Shown: positions 40,669-51,908, counted from the stretch's first letter. The stretch: 64,000 bases of DNA from Pseudomonas tructae (GCF_004214895.1 NZ_CP035952.1:1374501-1438500), one strand, 5' to 3'. Numbers and translations are program-made. The notes: generated by a model not told the origin, from the sequence alone.

Positions 40669-41643
40669 TTACATCACTCCCGCACGCAACAGGTCGTGCA
40701 TGTTCAGGGCGCCGACCGGGCGCTCGTCCTTGTCGATCACCACCAGGGCGTTGATCTTGTGGTCTTCCATGATTTTCAAGGCTTCGGCCGCGAGCATCTC
40801 GGCGCGGGCGGTCTTGCCATGGGTGGTCATGACCTCTTCGATGAGGGTCTTGTGCACATCGATGTTACGGTCGAGGCTGCGGCGCAGGTCACCGTCGGTG
40901 AAGATCCCGGCCAACCGTCCGTCGGCTTCGAGCACCACGGTCATGCCCAGGCCTTTGCGCGACATTTCCAGGAGTGCGTCCTTGAGCAGGGTGCCGCGTT
41001 GTACCCGAGGCAGTTCATCGCCAGCGTGCATGACGTTCTCGACCTTGAGCAGCAGGCGGCGGCCGAGGGCGCCACCGGGGTGCGAGAAGGCGAAGTCTTC
41101 GGCGGTAAAACCGCGAGCCTCGAGCAGGGCAATCGCCAAGGCGTCGCCAAGCACCAGCGCAGCGGTGGTGGAGGAGGTCGGAGCCAGGTTCAGTGGGCAG
41201 GCTTCCTGGGCCACGCGGGCATCCAGATTGACTTCGGCGGCCTTGGCCAGTGGCGAGTCGGGGTTGCCGGTGAGACTGAGCAACTTGATACCCAGGCGCT
41301 TGATCAGCGGCAGCAGGGTGACGATCTCGGCGGTCGAGCCCGAATTGGACAGGGCCAGGATCACGTCATCGCGGGTGATCATGCCCATGTCGCCATGACT
41401 GGCTTCGGCCGGATGGACGAAAAACGCCGGCGTACCGGTGCTGGCCAGGGTCGCGGCGATCTTGTTGCCGATGTGCCCGGACTTGCCCATGCCGACCACC
41501 ACGACCCGGCCTTTACTGGCCAGGATCAGCTCGCACGCTTTGACGAAATCGGCGTCGATGTGGGCCAGCAGGCCCTCTACCGCCTCGAGCTCGAAGCGGA
41601 TGGTGCGCTGCGCGGATTGGATCAGCTCGCTGGATTGGCTCAT
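40669..41643 (-). CDS. kdsD: Arabinose-5-phosphate isomerase KdsD
   Basis: First enzyme of Kdo synthesis, 324 residues. It converts ribulose-5-phosphate to arabinose-5-phosphate. The N-terminal SIS domain has VVVVGMGKSGHIGNKIAATLASTGTP and SNSGSTAEIVTLLPL. Two C-terminal CBS domains follow (about 205-324; GMTVVLEADGRLAGIFTDGDLRR is one). The ATG at 41643 gives MSQSSELIQSAQRT; the frame upstream is not conserved. It leads the kdsD-kdsC-lptC-lptA-lptB operon and is divergent from the mla operon. Confidence 0.96.
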   Translation of the reverse strand: MSQSSELIQSAQRTIRFELEAVEGLLAHIDADFVKACELILASKGRVVVVGMGKSGHIGNKIAATLASTGTPAFFVHPAEASHGDMGMITRDDVILALSNSGSTAEIVTLLPLIKRLGIKLLSLTGNPDSPLAKAAEVNLDARVAQEACPLNLAPTSSTTAALVLGDALAIALLEARGFTAEDFAFSHPGGALGRRLLLKVENVMHAGDELPRVQRGTLLKDALLEMSRKGLGMTVVLEADGRLAGIFTDGDLRRSLDRNIDVHKTLIEEVMTTHGKTARAEMLAAEALKIMEDHKINALVVIDKDERPVGALNMHDLLRAGVM

Positions 41644-41887
41644 GTCGAAAATCGGATTGCCTGGTGAAAAGGCGGCGATTATAGCGGTAATGGGCAAAAG
41701 CCTCACCTTGTGATTGTCATACATTCTCCCACTTGGCTTAACCATAGCTGAACAACCGCTGCGGCGGCCTTGGGGCGGCCCTATCTGCGGTGCTATAGTT
41801 CGCCGCTGTTCGGCCCGCTCGGCGCGTGCGTGCCTCCACGAAGGGGGCGCGCGTCTGAGTGAGAAGGCTGCATCGCAAGGAGTCTAG

Positions 41888-42697
41888 ATGAGCGTTGATA
41901 ACGCCTACGCGGTCGAATTGAAGGGCGTGTCCTTCAAGCGCGGTTCGCGCAGCATCTTCAATAATGTCGATATTCGCATTCCCCGGGGCAAGGTCACCGG
42001 CATCATGGGGCCTTCCGGGTGCGGCAAGACCACGCTGCTGCGGCTGATGGGCGCACAGCTGCGTCCGGCCAGCGGCGAGGTCTGGGTGGCGGGTCAGAAC
42101 CTGCCGGCCCTGTCGCGCAGTGACCTGTTCGACGCCCGCAAGCAGATGGGCGTGCTGTTCCAGAGTGGCGCGTTGTTCACCGACCTCGATGTGTTCGAGA
42201 ACGTCGCCTTTCCGCTGCGCGTGCATACCCAGCTGTCCGACGAGATGATCCGCGACATCGTTCTGATGAAGCTGCAGGCCGTGGGCCTGCGAGGCGCCAT
42301 CGAACTGATGCCCGATGAGTTGTCCGGCGGCATGAAGCGCCGCGTCGCGTTGGCCAGGGCCATCGCTCTGGACCCGCAGATCCTCATGTACGATGAACCG
42401 TTCGTCGGCCAGGACCCGATCGCCATGGGTGTGCTGGTGCGGCTGATCCGCCTGCTCAACGATGCCCTGGGCATCACCAGCATCGTGGTCTCCCATGACC
42501 TGGCCGAAACCGCCAGCATTGCCGACTACATCTACGTGGTGGGCGACGGTCAGGTGCTGGGGCAGGGTACTCCGCAAGAGCTGATGGGGTCCGACAACCC
42601 GCGCATCCGTCAATTCATGAAAGGCGATCCGGATGGCCCGGTGCCCTTTCACTTTCCTGCGCCGGATTACCGCGCCGATCTTCTGGGGAAGCGTTGA
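41888..42697 (+). CDS. mlaF: Phospholipid ABC transporter ATPase MlaF (Ttg2A)
   Basis: ATPase of the MlaFEDB inner-membrane complex that keeps outer-membrane lipid asymmetry, 269 residues. Walker [10 protein letters not shown], signature [16 protein letters not shown] and Walker [15 protein letters not shown] are intact, with an extra C-terminal tail typical of MlaF. In P. putida the operon was first named ttg2 for toluene tolerance. GCAAGGAG precedes the ATG. A TATAGT hexamer at 41794 may be the promoter -10. It overlaps mlaE by one base. Confidence 0.96.
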   Translation: MSVDNAYAVELKGVSFKRGSRSIFNNVDIRIPRGKVTGIMGPSGCGKTTLLRLMGAQLRPASGEVWVAGQNLPALSRSDLFDARKQMGVLFQSGALFTDLDVFENVAFPLRVHTQLSDEMIRDIVLMKLQAVGLRGAIELMPDELSGGMKRRVALARAIALDPQILMYDEPFVGQDPIAMGVLVRLIRLLNDALGITSIVVSHDLAETASIADYIYVVGDGQVLGQGTPQELMGSDNPRIRQFMKGDPDGPVPFHFPAPDYRADLLGKR

Positions 42698-43494
42698 TGC
42701 GCAGAAAATCCTTGCTCGAACGTATTCGTCGCTTCGGCCGCTCGGCCATCGACGTGCTGGCCATCCTTGGCCGTTCATTTCTGTTCCTGCTGCATTCGCT
42801 GGTCGGGCGTAGCGGAACTGGCGGCGGCTTCCAGCTGCTGGTCCGGCAGCTTTACTCGGTAGGCGTGTTGTCGCTGGCGATCATCGTCGTTTCCGGGGTG
42901 TTCATCGGCATGGTCCTGGCCCTTCAGGGCTTCAGCATCCTGACCAAGTACGGCTCGGAACAGGCGGTGGGGCAGATGGTCGCCCTGACCTTGCTGCGCG
43001 AGCTTGGCCCGGTGGTGACCGCGCTGCTGTTCGCCGGCCGAGCCGGGTCGGCGTTGACTGCCGAGATTGGCAATATGAAGTCCACCGAGCAGTTGTCCAG
43101 CCTGGAAATGATCGGTGTCGACCCGCTCAAGTACATCGTTGCGCCGCGGCTGTGGGCCGGTTTCATCTCGCTGCCATTGCTGGCGCTGATTTTCAGCGTG
43201 GTCGGCATCTGGGGCGGATCATGGGTCGCGGTGGACTGGCTGGGCGTCTACGAAGGCTCGTTCTGGGCCAACATGCAGAACAGTGTTTCCTTTACCGACG
43301 ATGTGCTCAACGGGGTGGTTAAAAGCCTGGTTTTTGCCTTCGTCGTGACCTGGATTGCCGTATTCCAGGGCTATGACTGCGAGCCCACTTCAGAGGGGAT
43401 CAGTCGTGCCACTACCAAGACCGTGGTCTATGCCTCATTGGCAGTACTGGGTCTGGACTTTATTCTGACCGCCTTGATGTTTGGAGATTTCTGA
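42697..43494 (+). CDS. mlaE: Phospholipid ABC transporter permease MlaE (Ttg2B)
   Basis: Integral membrane permease of 265 residues with five to six hydrophobic helices. The MlaE/DUF140 signature [42 protein letters not shown] is complete (here cited from its start [10 protein letters not shown] to the end EMIGVDP). ATG 42697 shares a base with the mlaF stop; the TTG three bases earlier is unlikely. It ends overlapping mlaD by one base. Confidence 0.96.
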   Translation: MRRKSLLERIRRFGRSAIDVLAILGRSFLFLLHSLVGRSGTGGGFQLLVRQLYSVGVLSLAIIVVSGVFIGMVLALQGFSILTKYGSEQAVGQMVALTLLRELGPVVTALLFAGRAGSALTAEIGNMKSTEQLSSLEMIGVDPLKYIVAPRLWAGFISLPLLALIFSVVGIWGGSWVAVDWLGVYEGSFWANMQNSVSFTDDVLNGVVKSLVFAFVVTWIAVFQGYDCEPTSEGISRATTKTVVYASLAVLGLDFILTALMFGDF

Positions 43495-43961
43495 TGCAAA
43501 ACCGCACCCTGGAAATCGGTGTCGGCCTGTTCCTCCTGGCCGGGATTCTGGCGCTCATCCTGCTGGCCCTGCGTGTCAGCGGCCTGTCGGCGAGCCCGAG
43601 CAGTGACACCTACAAAATTTATGCAAACTTCGACAATATCGCCGGTTTGACGGTCAGAGCTAAAGTGACCATGGCCGGTGTGACCATCGGCAAGGTCACC
43701 GCCATCGATCTGGATCGTGACACCTTTACCGGTCGGGTAACGCTGCAGTTGGAAAAACAGGTAGACAACCTGCCGGTCGACTCCACTGCATCTATCCTCA
43801 CCGCAGGGCTGCTCGGCGAGAAGTACATCGGTATCAGCGTGGGTGGAGAAGACACGGTGCTCAAGGATGGTGCAACCATTCACGACACCCAGTCGGCGCT
43901 GGTGCTTGAAGATTTGATTGGCAAGTTCCTGCTCAATACCGTTGGCAAAGAAGCTAAATAA
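43494..43961 (+). CDS. mlaD: MCE-domain lipid-binding protein MlaD (Ttg2C)
   Basis: A 155-residue, inner-membrane-anchored periplasmic protein forming the hexameric lipid pore on MlaE. One N-terminal helix (8-26, VGLFLLAGILALILLALRV) is followed by a single MCE domain: YKIYANFDNIAGLTVRAKV and TAGLLGEKYIGISVGGE. Standard length. It is one-base coupled with mlaE; mlaC follows after 9 bases. Confidence 0.96.
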   Translation: MQNRTLEIGVGLFLLAGILALILLALRVSGLSASPSSDTYKIYANFDNIAGLTVRAKVTMAGVTIGKVTAIDLDRDTFTGRVTLQLEKQVDNLPVDSTASILTAGLLGEKYIGISVGGEDTVLKDGATIHDTQSALVLEDLIGKFLLNTVGKEAK

Positions 43962-43970
43962 GGAGTTTCC

Positions 43971-44621
43971 ATGATTTCGATCCTGCGACGCGGCTTGCTG
44001 GTGTTGCTGGCAGCGCTGCCATTGATGGCCGGCGCGGCTGCCCAGTCTCCCAAACAGGTGATTGAACAGACCACCACTCAGTTGCTGGCTGACTTGAAGG
44101 CCAACAAGGAGCAATACAAGGCCAACCCTCAGGCCTTCTATGATGCACTCAACGCCAACCTGGGGCCGGTGGTCGATGCCGATGGCATCTCGAAAAGCAT
44201 CATGACCGTCAAGTATTCGCGCAATGCAACTCCTGCGCAGATGCAGCGCTTCCAGGAAAACTTCAAGCGCAGCCTGATGCAGTTCTATGGCAACGCCCTG
44301 CTCGAGTACAACAATCAGGGCATCACCGTTGGCAAAGCCACGCAGGATGGTGATGAGCGTGCCAGCGTCGACATGAGCGTCAAGGGCAACAACGGCGCCG
44401 TGTATCCGGTGCAGTACACCCTGACCAAGCTCGGTGGCGAATGGAAAGTGCGTAACGTCATCGTCAATGGCATCAACATTGGCAAGCTGTTCCGTGACCA
44501 GTTCGCCGATGCAATGAACCGCAACGGCAACAACCTGGACAAGACCATCGACGGATGGGCTGGCGAAGTGGCCAAGGCCAAGGAAACCACCGAACAAGCG
44601 GCCGAGAAGCAAGCGCAATGA
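43971..44621 (+). CDS. mlaC: Periplasmic phospholipid carrier MlaC (Ttg2D)
   Basis: Soluble periplasmic shuttle of 216 residues between MlaA and MlaFEDB. Signal peptide 1-23 (LRRGLLVLLAALPLMAGAAA). The Tol_Tol_Ttg2 domain includes YSRNATPAQMQRFQENFKRSLMQFYGNALLEY and VQYTLTKLGGEWKVRNVIVNGINIG. AGGAGTTTCC precedes the ATG. It overlaps mlaB by 4 bases (ATGA). Confidence 0.95.
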   Translation: MISILRRGLLVLLAALPLMAGAAAQSPKQVIEQTTTQLLADLKANKEQYKANPQAFYDALNANLGPVVDADGISKSIMTVKYSRNATPAQMQRFQENFKRSLMQFYGNALLEYNNQGITVGKATQDGDERASVDMSVKGNNGAVYPVQYTLTKLGGEWKVRNVIVNGINIGKLFRDQFADAMNRNGNNLDKTIDGWAGEVAKAKETTEQAAEKQAQ

Positions 44622-44923
44622 GTGCCAGCGCGGTAACCATGAGTGAGCCGGGCGTGTTGAACCTGGCCGGCGTGCTGGACTACAGCAGCGGGCCAGGCCT
44701 GCGCAAGCAAGGCAAGGCACTGATCGCTGCGTGCAAGGCCCAGGCGCTGGTGCTCGACTGCTCGCAGGTCGAGAAGTCGAGCAGCGTCGGCCTGTCGCTG
44801 CTGTTGGCATTCATGCGCGATGGCAAATCGGCTGGCAAGGCTGTCGAGGTGCGTTCCATGCCCCAGGACATGCGTGAAATCGCCGAGGTTTATGACCTCG
44901 ATGAGGTACTGGCCGGGCAGTGA
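44618..44923 (+). CDS. mlaB: STAS-domain protein MlaB (Ttg2E)
   Basis: A 101-residue cytoplasmic STAS protein that binds MlaF and is needed for ATPase assembly and activity. The anti-sigma-antagonist-like fold shows in LNLAGVLDYSSGPGL and VLDCSQVEKSSSVGLSLLLAFM, with the conserved Ser-Ser pair. The ATG overlaps the mlaC stop. It is last gene of mlaFEDCB and is followed by a likely terminator. Confidence 0.94.
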   Translation: MSASAVTMSEPGVLNLAGVLDYSSGPGLRKQGKALIAACKAQALVLDCSQVEKSSSVGLSLLLAFMRDGKSAGKAVEVRSMPQDMREIAEVYDLDEVLAGQ

Positions 44924-44940
44924 TTGCCCGCCAGCGGCTG

Positions 44941-44992
44941 GCCCCTCTGTCAGAGTCTCCGATTACGGGGTTCGCAGGCGAGGGGCTTTTTT
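44941..44992 (+). terminator. Rho-independent terminator after mlaB
   Basis: Arms GCCCCTC and GAGGGGC followed directly by six T residues. A small inner hairpin (CTCTGTCAGAG) lies in the loop. It lies 18 bases past the mlaB stop. Confidence 0.65.
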
Positions 44993-45038
44993 GTATGATG
45001 GCCGACCCGCGCGCAAAGGGCGCCGATTGAGGTTGAGC

Positions 45039-45278
45039 ATGCAGGCCGTAGAAGTTAAGAACTTCCTTGAAGAAAAGTTGCCGGGAACCCGGGTCGAAGT
45101 TGAAGGCGAAGGCTGCAACTTCCAGTTGAACGTGATCAGTGACGAATTGGCGGCCTTGAGCCCGGTCAAGCGTCAGCAGCAGATCTATGCTCACCTTAAC
45201 CCGTGGATCACCGATGGCAGCATCCATGCGGTAACCATGAAATTTTTCAGCAGCGCAGCCTGGGCTGAGCGCACCTGA
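45039..45278 (+). CDS. ibaG: BolA/IbaG family protein (YrbA)
   Basis: A 79-residue BolA-like protein with the class II KH-like fold (FLEEKLPGTRVEVEGEGCNFQLNVISDEL, then RQQQIYAHLNPWITDGSIHAVTMKFFS). IbaG homologues bind Grx4-type glutaredoxins and Fe-S clusters and sit between mla and murA in many gamma-proteobacteria, linked to acid tolerance and envelope upkeep. The ATG follows GAGGTTGAGC. The start of murA is 24 bases downstream. Confidence 0.93.
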   Translation: MQAVEVKNFLEEKLPGTRVEVEGEGCNFQLNVISDELAALSPVKRQQQIYAHLNPWITDGSIHAVTMKFFSSAAWAERT

Positions 45279-45302
45279 GCCAACTTGGCGGCGAGACTCT
45301 AA

Positions 45303-46568
<1,266 letters not shown>

Positions 46569-46619
46569 TCTGTGAGTGGCGCAGGGACGCGCCAGCCAAT
46601 TGCTGCATAGAATTGAATG

Positions 46620-46645
46620 CGACCGGGCCTGTTGAGGCCCGGTCG
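46620..46645 (+). other. Hairpin between murA and hisG
   Basis: Perfect ten-base arms CGACCGGGCC and GGCCCGGTCG with a TGTTGA loop, about 30 bases upstream of hisG. There is no U-tract and no His-rich leader peptide, so classical his attenuation is not supported. It may reduce read-through from murA. Confidence 0.4.
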
Positions 46646-46675
46646 GCTGTAGCCGCATAAGGACCGACGTTTCCC

Positions 46676-47311
46676 ATGTTGACCATCGCGCTATCCAAAG
46701 GTCGGATTCTCGACGATACCCTGCCGCTGCTGGCGGAGGCCGGTATCGTTCCGACCGAGAACCCAGACAAAAGCCGCAAGTTGATCATCCCTACGACTCA
46801 GGAAGACGTGCGTCTGCTGATCGTGCGTGCCACGGATGTGCCGACCTACGTCGAGCACGGTGCCGCCGACCTGGGTGTGGCCGGCAAGGACGTGCTGATG
46901 GAGTACGGTGGCCAGGGCCTGTACGAGCCGCTGGACCTGCAGATTGCCCAGTGCAAGCTGATGACCGCCGGCAAGATCGGTGCTGCCGAGCCCAAGGGCC
47001 GCCTGCGCATTGCCACCAAGTTCGTCAACGTCGCCAAGCGCTACTACGCCGAACAAGGCCGTCAGGTCGACATCATCAAGCTGTATGGCTCGATGGAGCT
47101 GGCGCCGCTGATCGGCCTGGCCGACAAGATCATCGACGTTGTCGATACCGGTAACACCCTGCGTGCCAATGGCCTGGAACCCCAGGAACTGATTGCCACC
47201 ATCAGCTCCCGCCTGGTGGTCAACAAGGCTTCGATGAAGATGCAGCACGCCCGCATCCAGAGCCTGATCGACACCCTGCGCCAGGCTGTCGAATCGCGAC
47301 ACCGCGGCTGA
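46676..47311 (+). CDS. hisG: ATP phosphoribosyltransferase catalytic subunit HisG (short form)
   Basis: First enzyme of histidine synthesis, joining ATP and PRPP. At 211 residues it is the short HisG form without the C-terminal regulatory domain, and needs HisZ (not in this window) for activity and feedback control. Key segments [18 protein letters not shown] and the PRPP loop [17 protein letters not shown] are intact. It lies upstream of hisD with a 126 bp gap containing a small hairpin. Confidence 0.96.
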   Translation: MLTIALSKGRILDDTLPLLAEAGIVPTENPDKSRKLIIPTTQEDVRLLIVRATDVPTYVEHGAADLGVAGKDVLMEYGGQGLYEPLDLQIAQCKLMTAGKIGAAEPKGRLRIATKFVNVAKRYYAEQGRQVDIIKLYGSMELAPLIGLADKIIDVVDTGNTLRANGLEPQELIATISSRLVVNKASMKMQHARIQSLIDTLRQAVESRHRG

Positions 47312-47318
47312 CCTCTGC

Positions 47319-47339
47319 GCGCGACCTTCGCTGTCGCGC
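47319..47339 (+). other. Small hairpin in hisG-hisD gap
   Basis: Seven-base arms GCGCGAC and GTCGCGC, 7 bases after the hisG stop, with no U-tract. Probably a transcript-stabilising or weak stop structure. Confidence 0.3.
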
Positions 47340-47437
47340 CCGTCTATCCGCGTCATAGCCAATTTTCTCGGGTGCCCGCGCGGATGGACTGGTAGCTTAG
47401 GGCGCCTGAGCATTCGCCATTTATTGAGGCCCTCGCT

Positions 47438-48763
47438 ATGACCACGTCCACTGCAATCGCCCGACTCAATGCCGCTGACCCGGATTTCGCCCGACATCTG
47501 GATCATCTGCTGAGCTGGGAAAGTGTGTCTGACGACGCGGTCAACCAGCGCGTGCTCGACATCATCAAGGCTGTGCGCGAGCGTGGCGATGCGGCGCTGG
47601 TGGAGTTCACCCAGCGTTTTGATGGCGTGCAAGCCACCTCGATCGATGACCTGATCCTGGGTCGCGAACGCCTGGAACTGGCCCTGACCCGTATCACCCC
47701 GGCTCAGCGCCAAGCGCTGGAAAAGGCTGCCGAGCGCGTGCGCAGCTACCATGAGCGGCAGAAGCAGGATTCCTGGAGCTACACCGAGGCTGACGGCACT
47801 GTGCTGGGCCAGAAGGTCACGCCATTGGACCGTGCTGGTTTGTATGTGCCTGGCGGCAAGGCTTCGTACCCCTCGTCGGTGCTGATGAACGCGATCCCGG
47901 CCAAGGTTGCCGGTGTCGCTGAAGTGGTCATGGTCGTCCCGACTCCGCGTGGCGAGGTCAACGAGCTGGTGCTGGCCGCCGCCTGCATCGCCGGTGTCGA
48001 CCGGGTCTTCACCATCGGTGGCGCCCAGGCGGTCGCGGCCCTGGCCTATGGCACCGAAAGTGTGCCGCAGGTCGACAAGGTGGTCGGTCCGGGCAACATC
48101 TACGTGGCCACGGCCAAACGTCATGTGTTCGGCCAGGTCGGCATCGACATGATCGCCGGCCCTTCGGAGATCCTCGTGGTCTGTGACGGCCAGACCGATC
48201 CGGACTGGATCGCCATGGACCTGTTCTCCCAGGCCGAGCACGACGAAGATGCACAGGCGATCCTGGTCAGCCCGGACGCTGCGTTTCTCGACAAGGTGGC
48301 TGCCAGCATCGACAAACTGCTGCCGACCATGGAGCGCGCCGAGATTATCAAGACCTCGATCAACGGTCGGGGTGCGCTGATCCAGGTGCGCGACATGCAA
48401 CAGGCAATCGACGTTGCCAACCGCATCGCGCCAGAACACCTGGAGCTGTCGGTGGCCGATCCGCAAGCCTGGCTGCCGCAGATTCGCCACGCCGGTGCGA
48501 TCTTCATGGGCCGCCACACCAGCGAGGCCTTGGGCGATTACTGCGCAGGCCCCAACCACGTGCTGCCGACCTCCGGCACCGCGCGCTTCTCATCGCCGCT
48601 GGGGGTGTACGACTTCCAGAAGCGTTCGTCGATCATCTTCTGCTCCGAGCAGGGTGCATCCGAGCTGGGCCGCACCGCCTCGGTCCTGGCCCGTGGCGAG
48701 TCGCTGACCGCCCACGCCCGTAGCGCTGAATACCGCATCCTTGCCGACAAGAAGGGGAACTGA
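47438..48763 (+). CDS. hisD: Histidinol dehydrogenase HisD
   Basis: Zn-dependent NAD enzyme of 441 residues that makes histidine from histidinol in two oxidations. The signature region includes [31 protein letters not shown] (Zn ligands Gln/His) and the late [27 protein letters not shown] segment (GPNHVLPT core). The order hisG-hisD-hisC is usual in Pseudomonas. hisC follows 2 bases on. Confidence 0.97.
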   Translation: MTTSTAIARLNAADPDFARHLDHLLSWESVSDDAVNQRVLDIIKAVRERGDAALVEFTQRFDGVQATSIDDLILGRERLELALTRITPAQRQALEKAAERVRSYHERQKQDSWSYTEADGTVLGQKVTPLDRAGLYVPGGKASYPSSVLMNAIPAKVAGVAEVVMVVPTPRGEVNELVLAAACIAGVDRVFTIGGAQAVAALAYGTESVPQVDKVVGPGNIYVATAKRHVFGQVGIDMIAGPSEILVVCDGQTDPDWIAMDLFSQAEHDEDAQAILVSPDAAFLDKVAASIDKLLPTMERAEIIKTSINGRGALIQVRDMQQAIDVANRIAPEHLELSVADPQAWLPQIRHAGAIFMGRHTSEALGDYCAGPNHVLPTSGTARFSSPLGVYDFQKRSSIIFCSEQGASELGRTASVLARGESLTAHARSAEYRILADKKGN

Positions 48764-48765
48764 GC

Positions 48766-49812
48766 ATGAGTAAATTCTGGAGCCCCTTCGTCAAGGACCT
48801 GGTGCCTTACGTCCCGGGTGAGCAGCCAAAACTGGCCAAGCTGGTAAAGCTCAACACCAACGAAAACCCTTACGGCCCATCGCCCAAGGCGCTGGAGGCC
48901 ATGCGTGGCGAGCTGAACGACAACCTGCGCCTGTACCCGGACCCAAACAGTGACCTGCTCAAGCAGGCAGTCGCTGGCTACTACGGGGTGCAGGGTAACC
49001 AGGTATTCCTCGGTAACGGTTCGGACGAAGTGCTGGCGCACATCTTCCACGGCCTGTTCCAGCACGATGCGCCGCTGCTGTTTCCGGACATCAGCTACAG
49101 CTTCTACCCGGTCTACTGTGGGCTGTACGGCATCCCGTTCGAGGCTGTGGCCCTGGATGAGCAGTTCCAGATTCGTGTCGAGGACTATCGCAAGGTTAAC
49201 GGCGGGATCATTTTCCCCAACCCCAACGCACCGACCGGTTGCCTGCTGGCCCTGGATGCCATCGAGCAATTGCTCAAGGCCAATCCGGATTCGGTGGTCG
49301 TGGTGGATGAAGCCTACATCGACTTTGGCGGCCAGACCGCCATCAGCCTGGTGGATCGCTACGACAACCTGCTGGTTACCCAGACCCTGTCCAAGTCGCG
49401 CTCGTTGGCCGGCTTGCGGGTCGGCCTGGCCGTGGGGCACCCGGATCTGATCGAGGCGCTGGAGCGGATCAAGAACAGCTTCAACTCCTATCCGCTCGAT
49501 CGCATGGCGATCGTCGGTGCGGCGGCGGCGTTCGAAGATCGTGCCTACTTCGACCAGACGTGCCGCAAGGTGATCGACAGCCGCGAGTCGTTGGTCAAGG
49601 CGCTGAGTGCCCGTGGTTTTGACGTGCTGCCGTCGGCGGCCAACTTCATCTTTGCCCGCCACCCACAGCAGGATGCCGCCGAACTGGCCGCCCGCTTGCG
49701 TGAGCAGGGGGTGATCGTGCGTCACTTCAAGCAGGCGAGAATCGCGCAGTTCCTGCGCATCACCATTGGTACGCCGGAGCAGAACCAAGCGTTGCTTGAT
49801 GCACTGAACTGA
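48766..49812 (+). CDS. hisC: Histidinol-phosphate aminotransferase HisC
   Basis: PLP-dependent class I/II aminotransferase of 348 residues converting imidazole-acetol phosphate to histidinol phosphate. Motifs are [30 protein letters not shown] and the PLP-lysine site [14 protein letters not shown]. Only 2 bases follow hisD, so they are co-transcribed. The stop codon abuts a REP pair. Confidence 0.95.
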   Translation: MSKFWSPFVKDLVPYVPGEQPKLAKLVKLNTNENPYGPSPKALEAMRGELNDNLRLYPDPNSDLLKQAVAGYYGVQGNQVFLGNGSDEVLAHIFHGLFQHDAPLLFPDISYSFYPVYCGLYGIPFEAVALDEQFQIRVEDYRKVNGGIIFPNPNAPTGCLLALDAIEQLLKANPDSVVVVDEAYIDFGGQTAISLVDRYDNLLVTQTLSKSRSLAGLRVGLAVGHPDLIEALERIKNSFNSYPLDRMAIVGAAAAFEDRAYFDQTCRKVIDSRESLVKALSARGFDVLPSAANFIFARHPQQDAAELAARLREQGVIVRHFKQARIAQFLRITIGTPEQNQALLDALN

Positions 49813-49878
49813 TTCGCGGGGCAAGCCCGCTCCCACAGGATTTCCCCCATCTGTGTAGGAGCGGGCTTGCCCCGCGAT
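49813..49878. repeat. Paired inverted REP element
   Basis: Head-to-head REP copies directly after the hisC stop codon, with about 20 bases between. Arms TCGCGGGGCAAGCCCGC and GCGGGCTTGCCCCGCGA. May end or stabilise the his transcript. Confidence 0.92.
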
Positions 49879-49929
49879 GGTTTTTACCGGTAACCTCTGC
49901 CTCTCAAATTCATCCGATGATTGGATGTC

Positions 49930-50580
49930 ATGACGTTATTGATCAAACGCTCCCTGGTCGAACAAGCCGTCGACCAACTGCGCCAGCGGGTTGCCAGCGG
50001 CGCCTGGGCGGTGGGCCAGCGCCTGCCGACCGAGCCTGAGCTGGCCAGTGAGCTGGGTATCAGCCGTAACACAGTACGTGAAGCCATGCGGGTACTGGCT
50101 TTCAGCGGCCTGGTTGAAGTTCGCCAGGGTGACGGCAGCTATTTGCGTACCGCCGTCGACCCTTTGCAGGCACTGCAGGCATTGTCGCGCTGCGACCTGG
50201 AGCAGGCGCGCGAGACTCGCCATATCCTCGAGGCCGAGGCCATCGGCCTGGCCGCGCTGCGCCGCACCGATGCCGACCTACAGGGCCTGCGTGAAGCCCT
50301 GGCGCACAGCAGTGCGCATTTTCATGACGACCTGGAGCGCTATATCAGCTGCGACCTGGTGTTCCACCAGCGTCTGGTCGATGCCGCACACAACCCGGCC
50401 TTGAGCGAGCTGTACCGCTACTTCTCCGGAGTGGTGGCAGCTACCTTGCACCACAACCTGAGCCACGCTCCCCGCTGTCAGCAGGTGTTCGACCTGCATG
50501 GGCAGATTCTCGATGCCATCGAACAACGCGATCCGGACAAAGCCAAGGCCCTGAGCCGGACCCTGATCAACGAATCCTGA
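49930..50580 (+). CDS. GntR-family (FadR/FCD subfamily) transcriptional regulator
   Basis: A 216-residue regulator with an N-terminal winged HTH (GQRLPTEPELASELGISRNTVREAMRVL, about 33-60) and a C-terminal helical FCD ligand domain that includes CDLVFHQRLVDAAHNPAL with its metal-binding Asp/His pattern. Such proteins sense small carboxylates. It stands 15 bases upstream of an MFS transporter on the same strand and likely controls it and itself; the ligand is unknown. The ATG at 49930 was chosen over TTG 49921. Confidence 0.9.
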   Translation: MTLLIKRSLVEQAVDQLRQRVASGAWAVGQRLPTEPELASELGISRNTVREAMRVLAFSGLVEVRQGDGSYLRTAVDPLQALQALSRCDLEQARETRHILEAEAIGLAALRRTDADLQGLREALAHSSAHFHDDLERYISCDLVFHQRLVDAAHNPALSELYRYFSGVVAATLHHNLSHAPRCQQVFDLHGQILDAIEQRDPDKAKALSRTLINES

Positions 50581-50595
50581 CCTTGCGAGACTGCC

Positions 50596-51879
50596 ATGGC
50601 GCATGACATTCCCCGAACTGCGGCGCCGGCCAAAGGGCCGGAGCTGGAAGAACTGCTGATCGACGCTGAAGCCGACGACGAACAGGTGCAACAGCAACCG
50701 TTGCTGCTCAAGCGTCCCTGGCTGTTGTTGCTCGGCCTGGTGCTGGTGGCGCTTAACCTGCGTCCGGCGCTGTCGAGCATGGCGCCGTTGCTCAGCCAGG
50801 TGTCCGACAGCCTTGGCCTGAGCGCTTCCCAGGCGGGATTGTTGACCACTTTGCCGGTGCTGTGCCTGGGCTTGTTCGCGCCGCTGGCGCCGGTGCTTGC
50901 GCGGCGTTTTGGCAGCGAGCGGGTGGTCCTCGGCATTTTGCTGGTGCTGGCTGCGGGTATCGCTGTGCGCAGCGCCTTTGGCAGCACTGGGGTGTTCGTT
51001 GGCAGCATCATGGCCGGGGCCAGCATCGGCGTGATTGGCGTGCTGTTGCCGGGCATCGTCAAGCGTGACTTTCCCCAGCATGCCGGGACCCTGACCGGGG
51101 TCTACACCATGGCCTTGTGCCTGGGGGCGGCGATGGCGGCGGGGGCTACCGTGCCGTTGAGCGAGCGGCTGGGTGACAGCTGGTCGCTGGGCCTGGGTTT
51201 CTGGTTGCTGCCGGCATTGCTGGCGGCGCTGATCTGGCTGCCACAGGCCCGTCAGGGCCATGGCGCGCATCATGTCGCCTACCGGGTGCGGGGCCTGCTG
51301 CGCGACCCGCTGGCCTGGCAAGTGACCCTGTACATGGGGTTGCAGTCGTCGCTGGCCTATATCGTCTTTGGCTGGTTGCCCTCGATTCTTATCGGTCGGG
51401 GGCTGAGCCCTACCCAGGCAGGTCTGGTGCTGTCCGGGTCGGTGATCGTGCAGTTGATCAGTTCGCTCAGCGCCCCGTGGCTGGCGACCCGTGGCAAAGA
51501 CCAGCGCCTGGCCATTGTCGTGGTCATGCTGTTGGCCCTGGCTGGCCTGTTCGGTTGCCTGTATGCGCCTCTGGACGGGCTGTGGGGTTGGGCAATCGTG
51601 CTCGGCCTGGGGCAGGGCGGAACCTTCGCTCTGGCATTGACCTTGATCGTATTGCGCTCAAGCGATGCCCACGTAGCGGCCAACCTTTCGAGCATGGCCC
51701 AGGGCATCGGCTATACCCTGGCGTCCATGGGGCCGTTCGCGGTCGGCCTGGTGCATGACTTGACCGGTGGCTGGAGTGCAGTGGGCTGGATTTTTGCCGT
51801 GCTGGGTGTTGGCGCCATCGGCTTTGGCCTGAAGGCCGGGCGCAACCTGCATGTGCAAGTAGTCAGCGAGCGGGTTTGA
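50596..51879 (+). CDS. MFS transporter, CynX/NimT family
   Basis: Inner-membrane major facilitator of 427 residues with twelve hydrophobic segments after a hydrophilic 45-residue N-terminal extension rich in Asp and Glu. ALNLRPALSSMAPLLSQVSDSLGLS and TLPVLCLGLFAPLAPVLARRFG are typical of the cyanate/2-nitroimidazole transporter group. The substrate is unknown. It is co-transcribed with the adjacent GntR regulator by position, which supports ligand-induced uptake or export. Confidence 0.87.
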   Translation: MAHDIPRTAAPAKGPELEELLIDAEADDEQVQQQPLLLKRPWLLLLGLVLVALNLRPALSSMAPLLSQVSDSLGLSASQAGLLTTLPVLCLGLFAPLAPVLARRFGSERVVLGILLVLAAGIAVRSAFGSTGVFVGSIMAGASIGVIGVLLPGIVKRDFPQHAGTLTGVYTMALCLGAAMAAGATVPLSERLGDSWSLGLGFWLLPALLAALIWLPQARQGHGAHHVAYRVRGLLRDPLAWQVTLYMGLQSSLAYIVFGWLPSILIGRGLSPTQAGLVLSGSVIVQLISSLSAPWLATRGKDQRLAIVVVMLLALAGLFGCLYAPLDGLWGWAIVLGLGQGGTFALALTLIVLRSSDAHVAANLSSMAQGIGYTLASMGPFAVGLVHDLTGGWSAVGWIFAVLGVGAIGFGLKAGRNLHVQVVSERV

Positions 51880-51884
51880 ATCCA

Positions 51885-51908
51885 GTGGGAGCGGGCTTGC
51901 CCCGCGAT
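51885..51908. repeat. Single REP element
   Basis: One half-copy, GTGGGAGCGGGCTTGCCCCGCGAT, six bases after the MFS stop. The bases that follow (GGTTTTTGCC) closely match those after the hisC REP pair, suggesting a shared element boundary. Confidence 0.88.

Noticed and set aside
46569..46675. His attenuator leader before hisG
   Set aside because: No run of His codons in a short leader frame and no U-tract after the hairpin.
46691..48559. 622-codon minus-strand frame across hisG and hisD
   Set aside because: It spans two well-supported genes and their gap on the other strand; no coding signal of its own.
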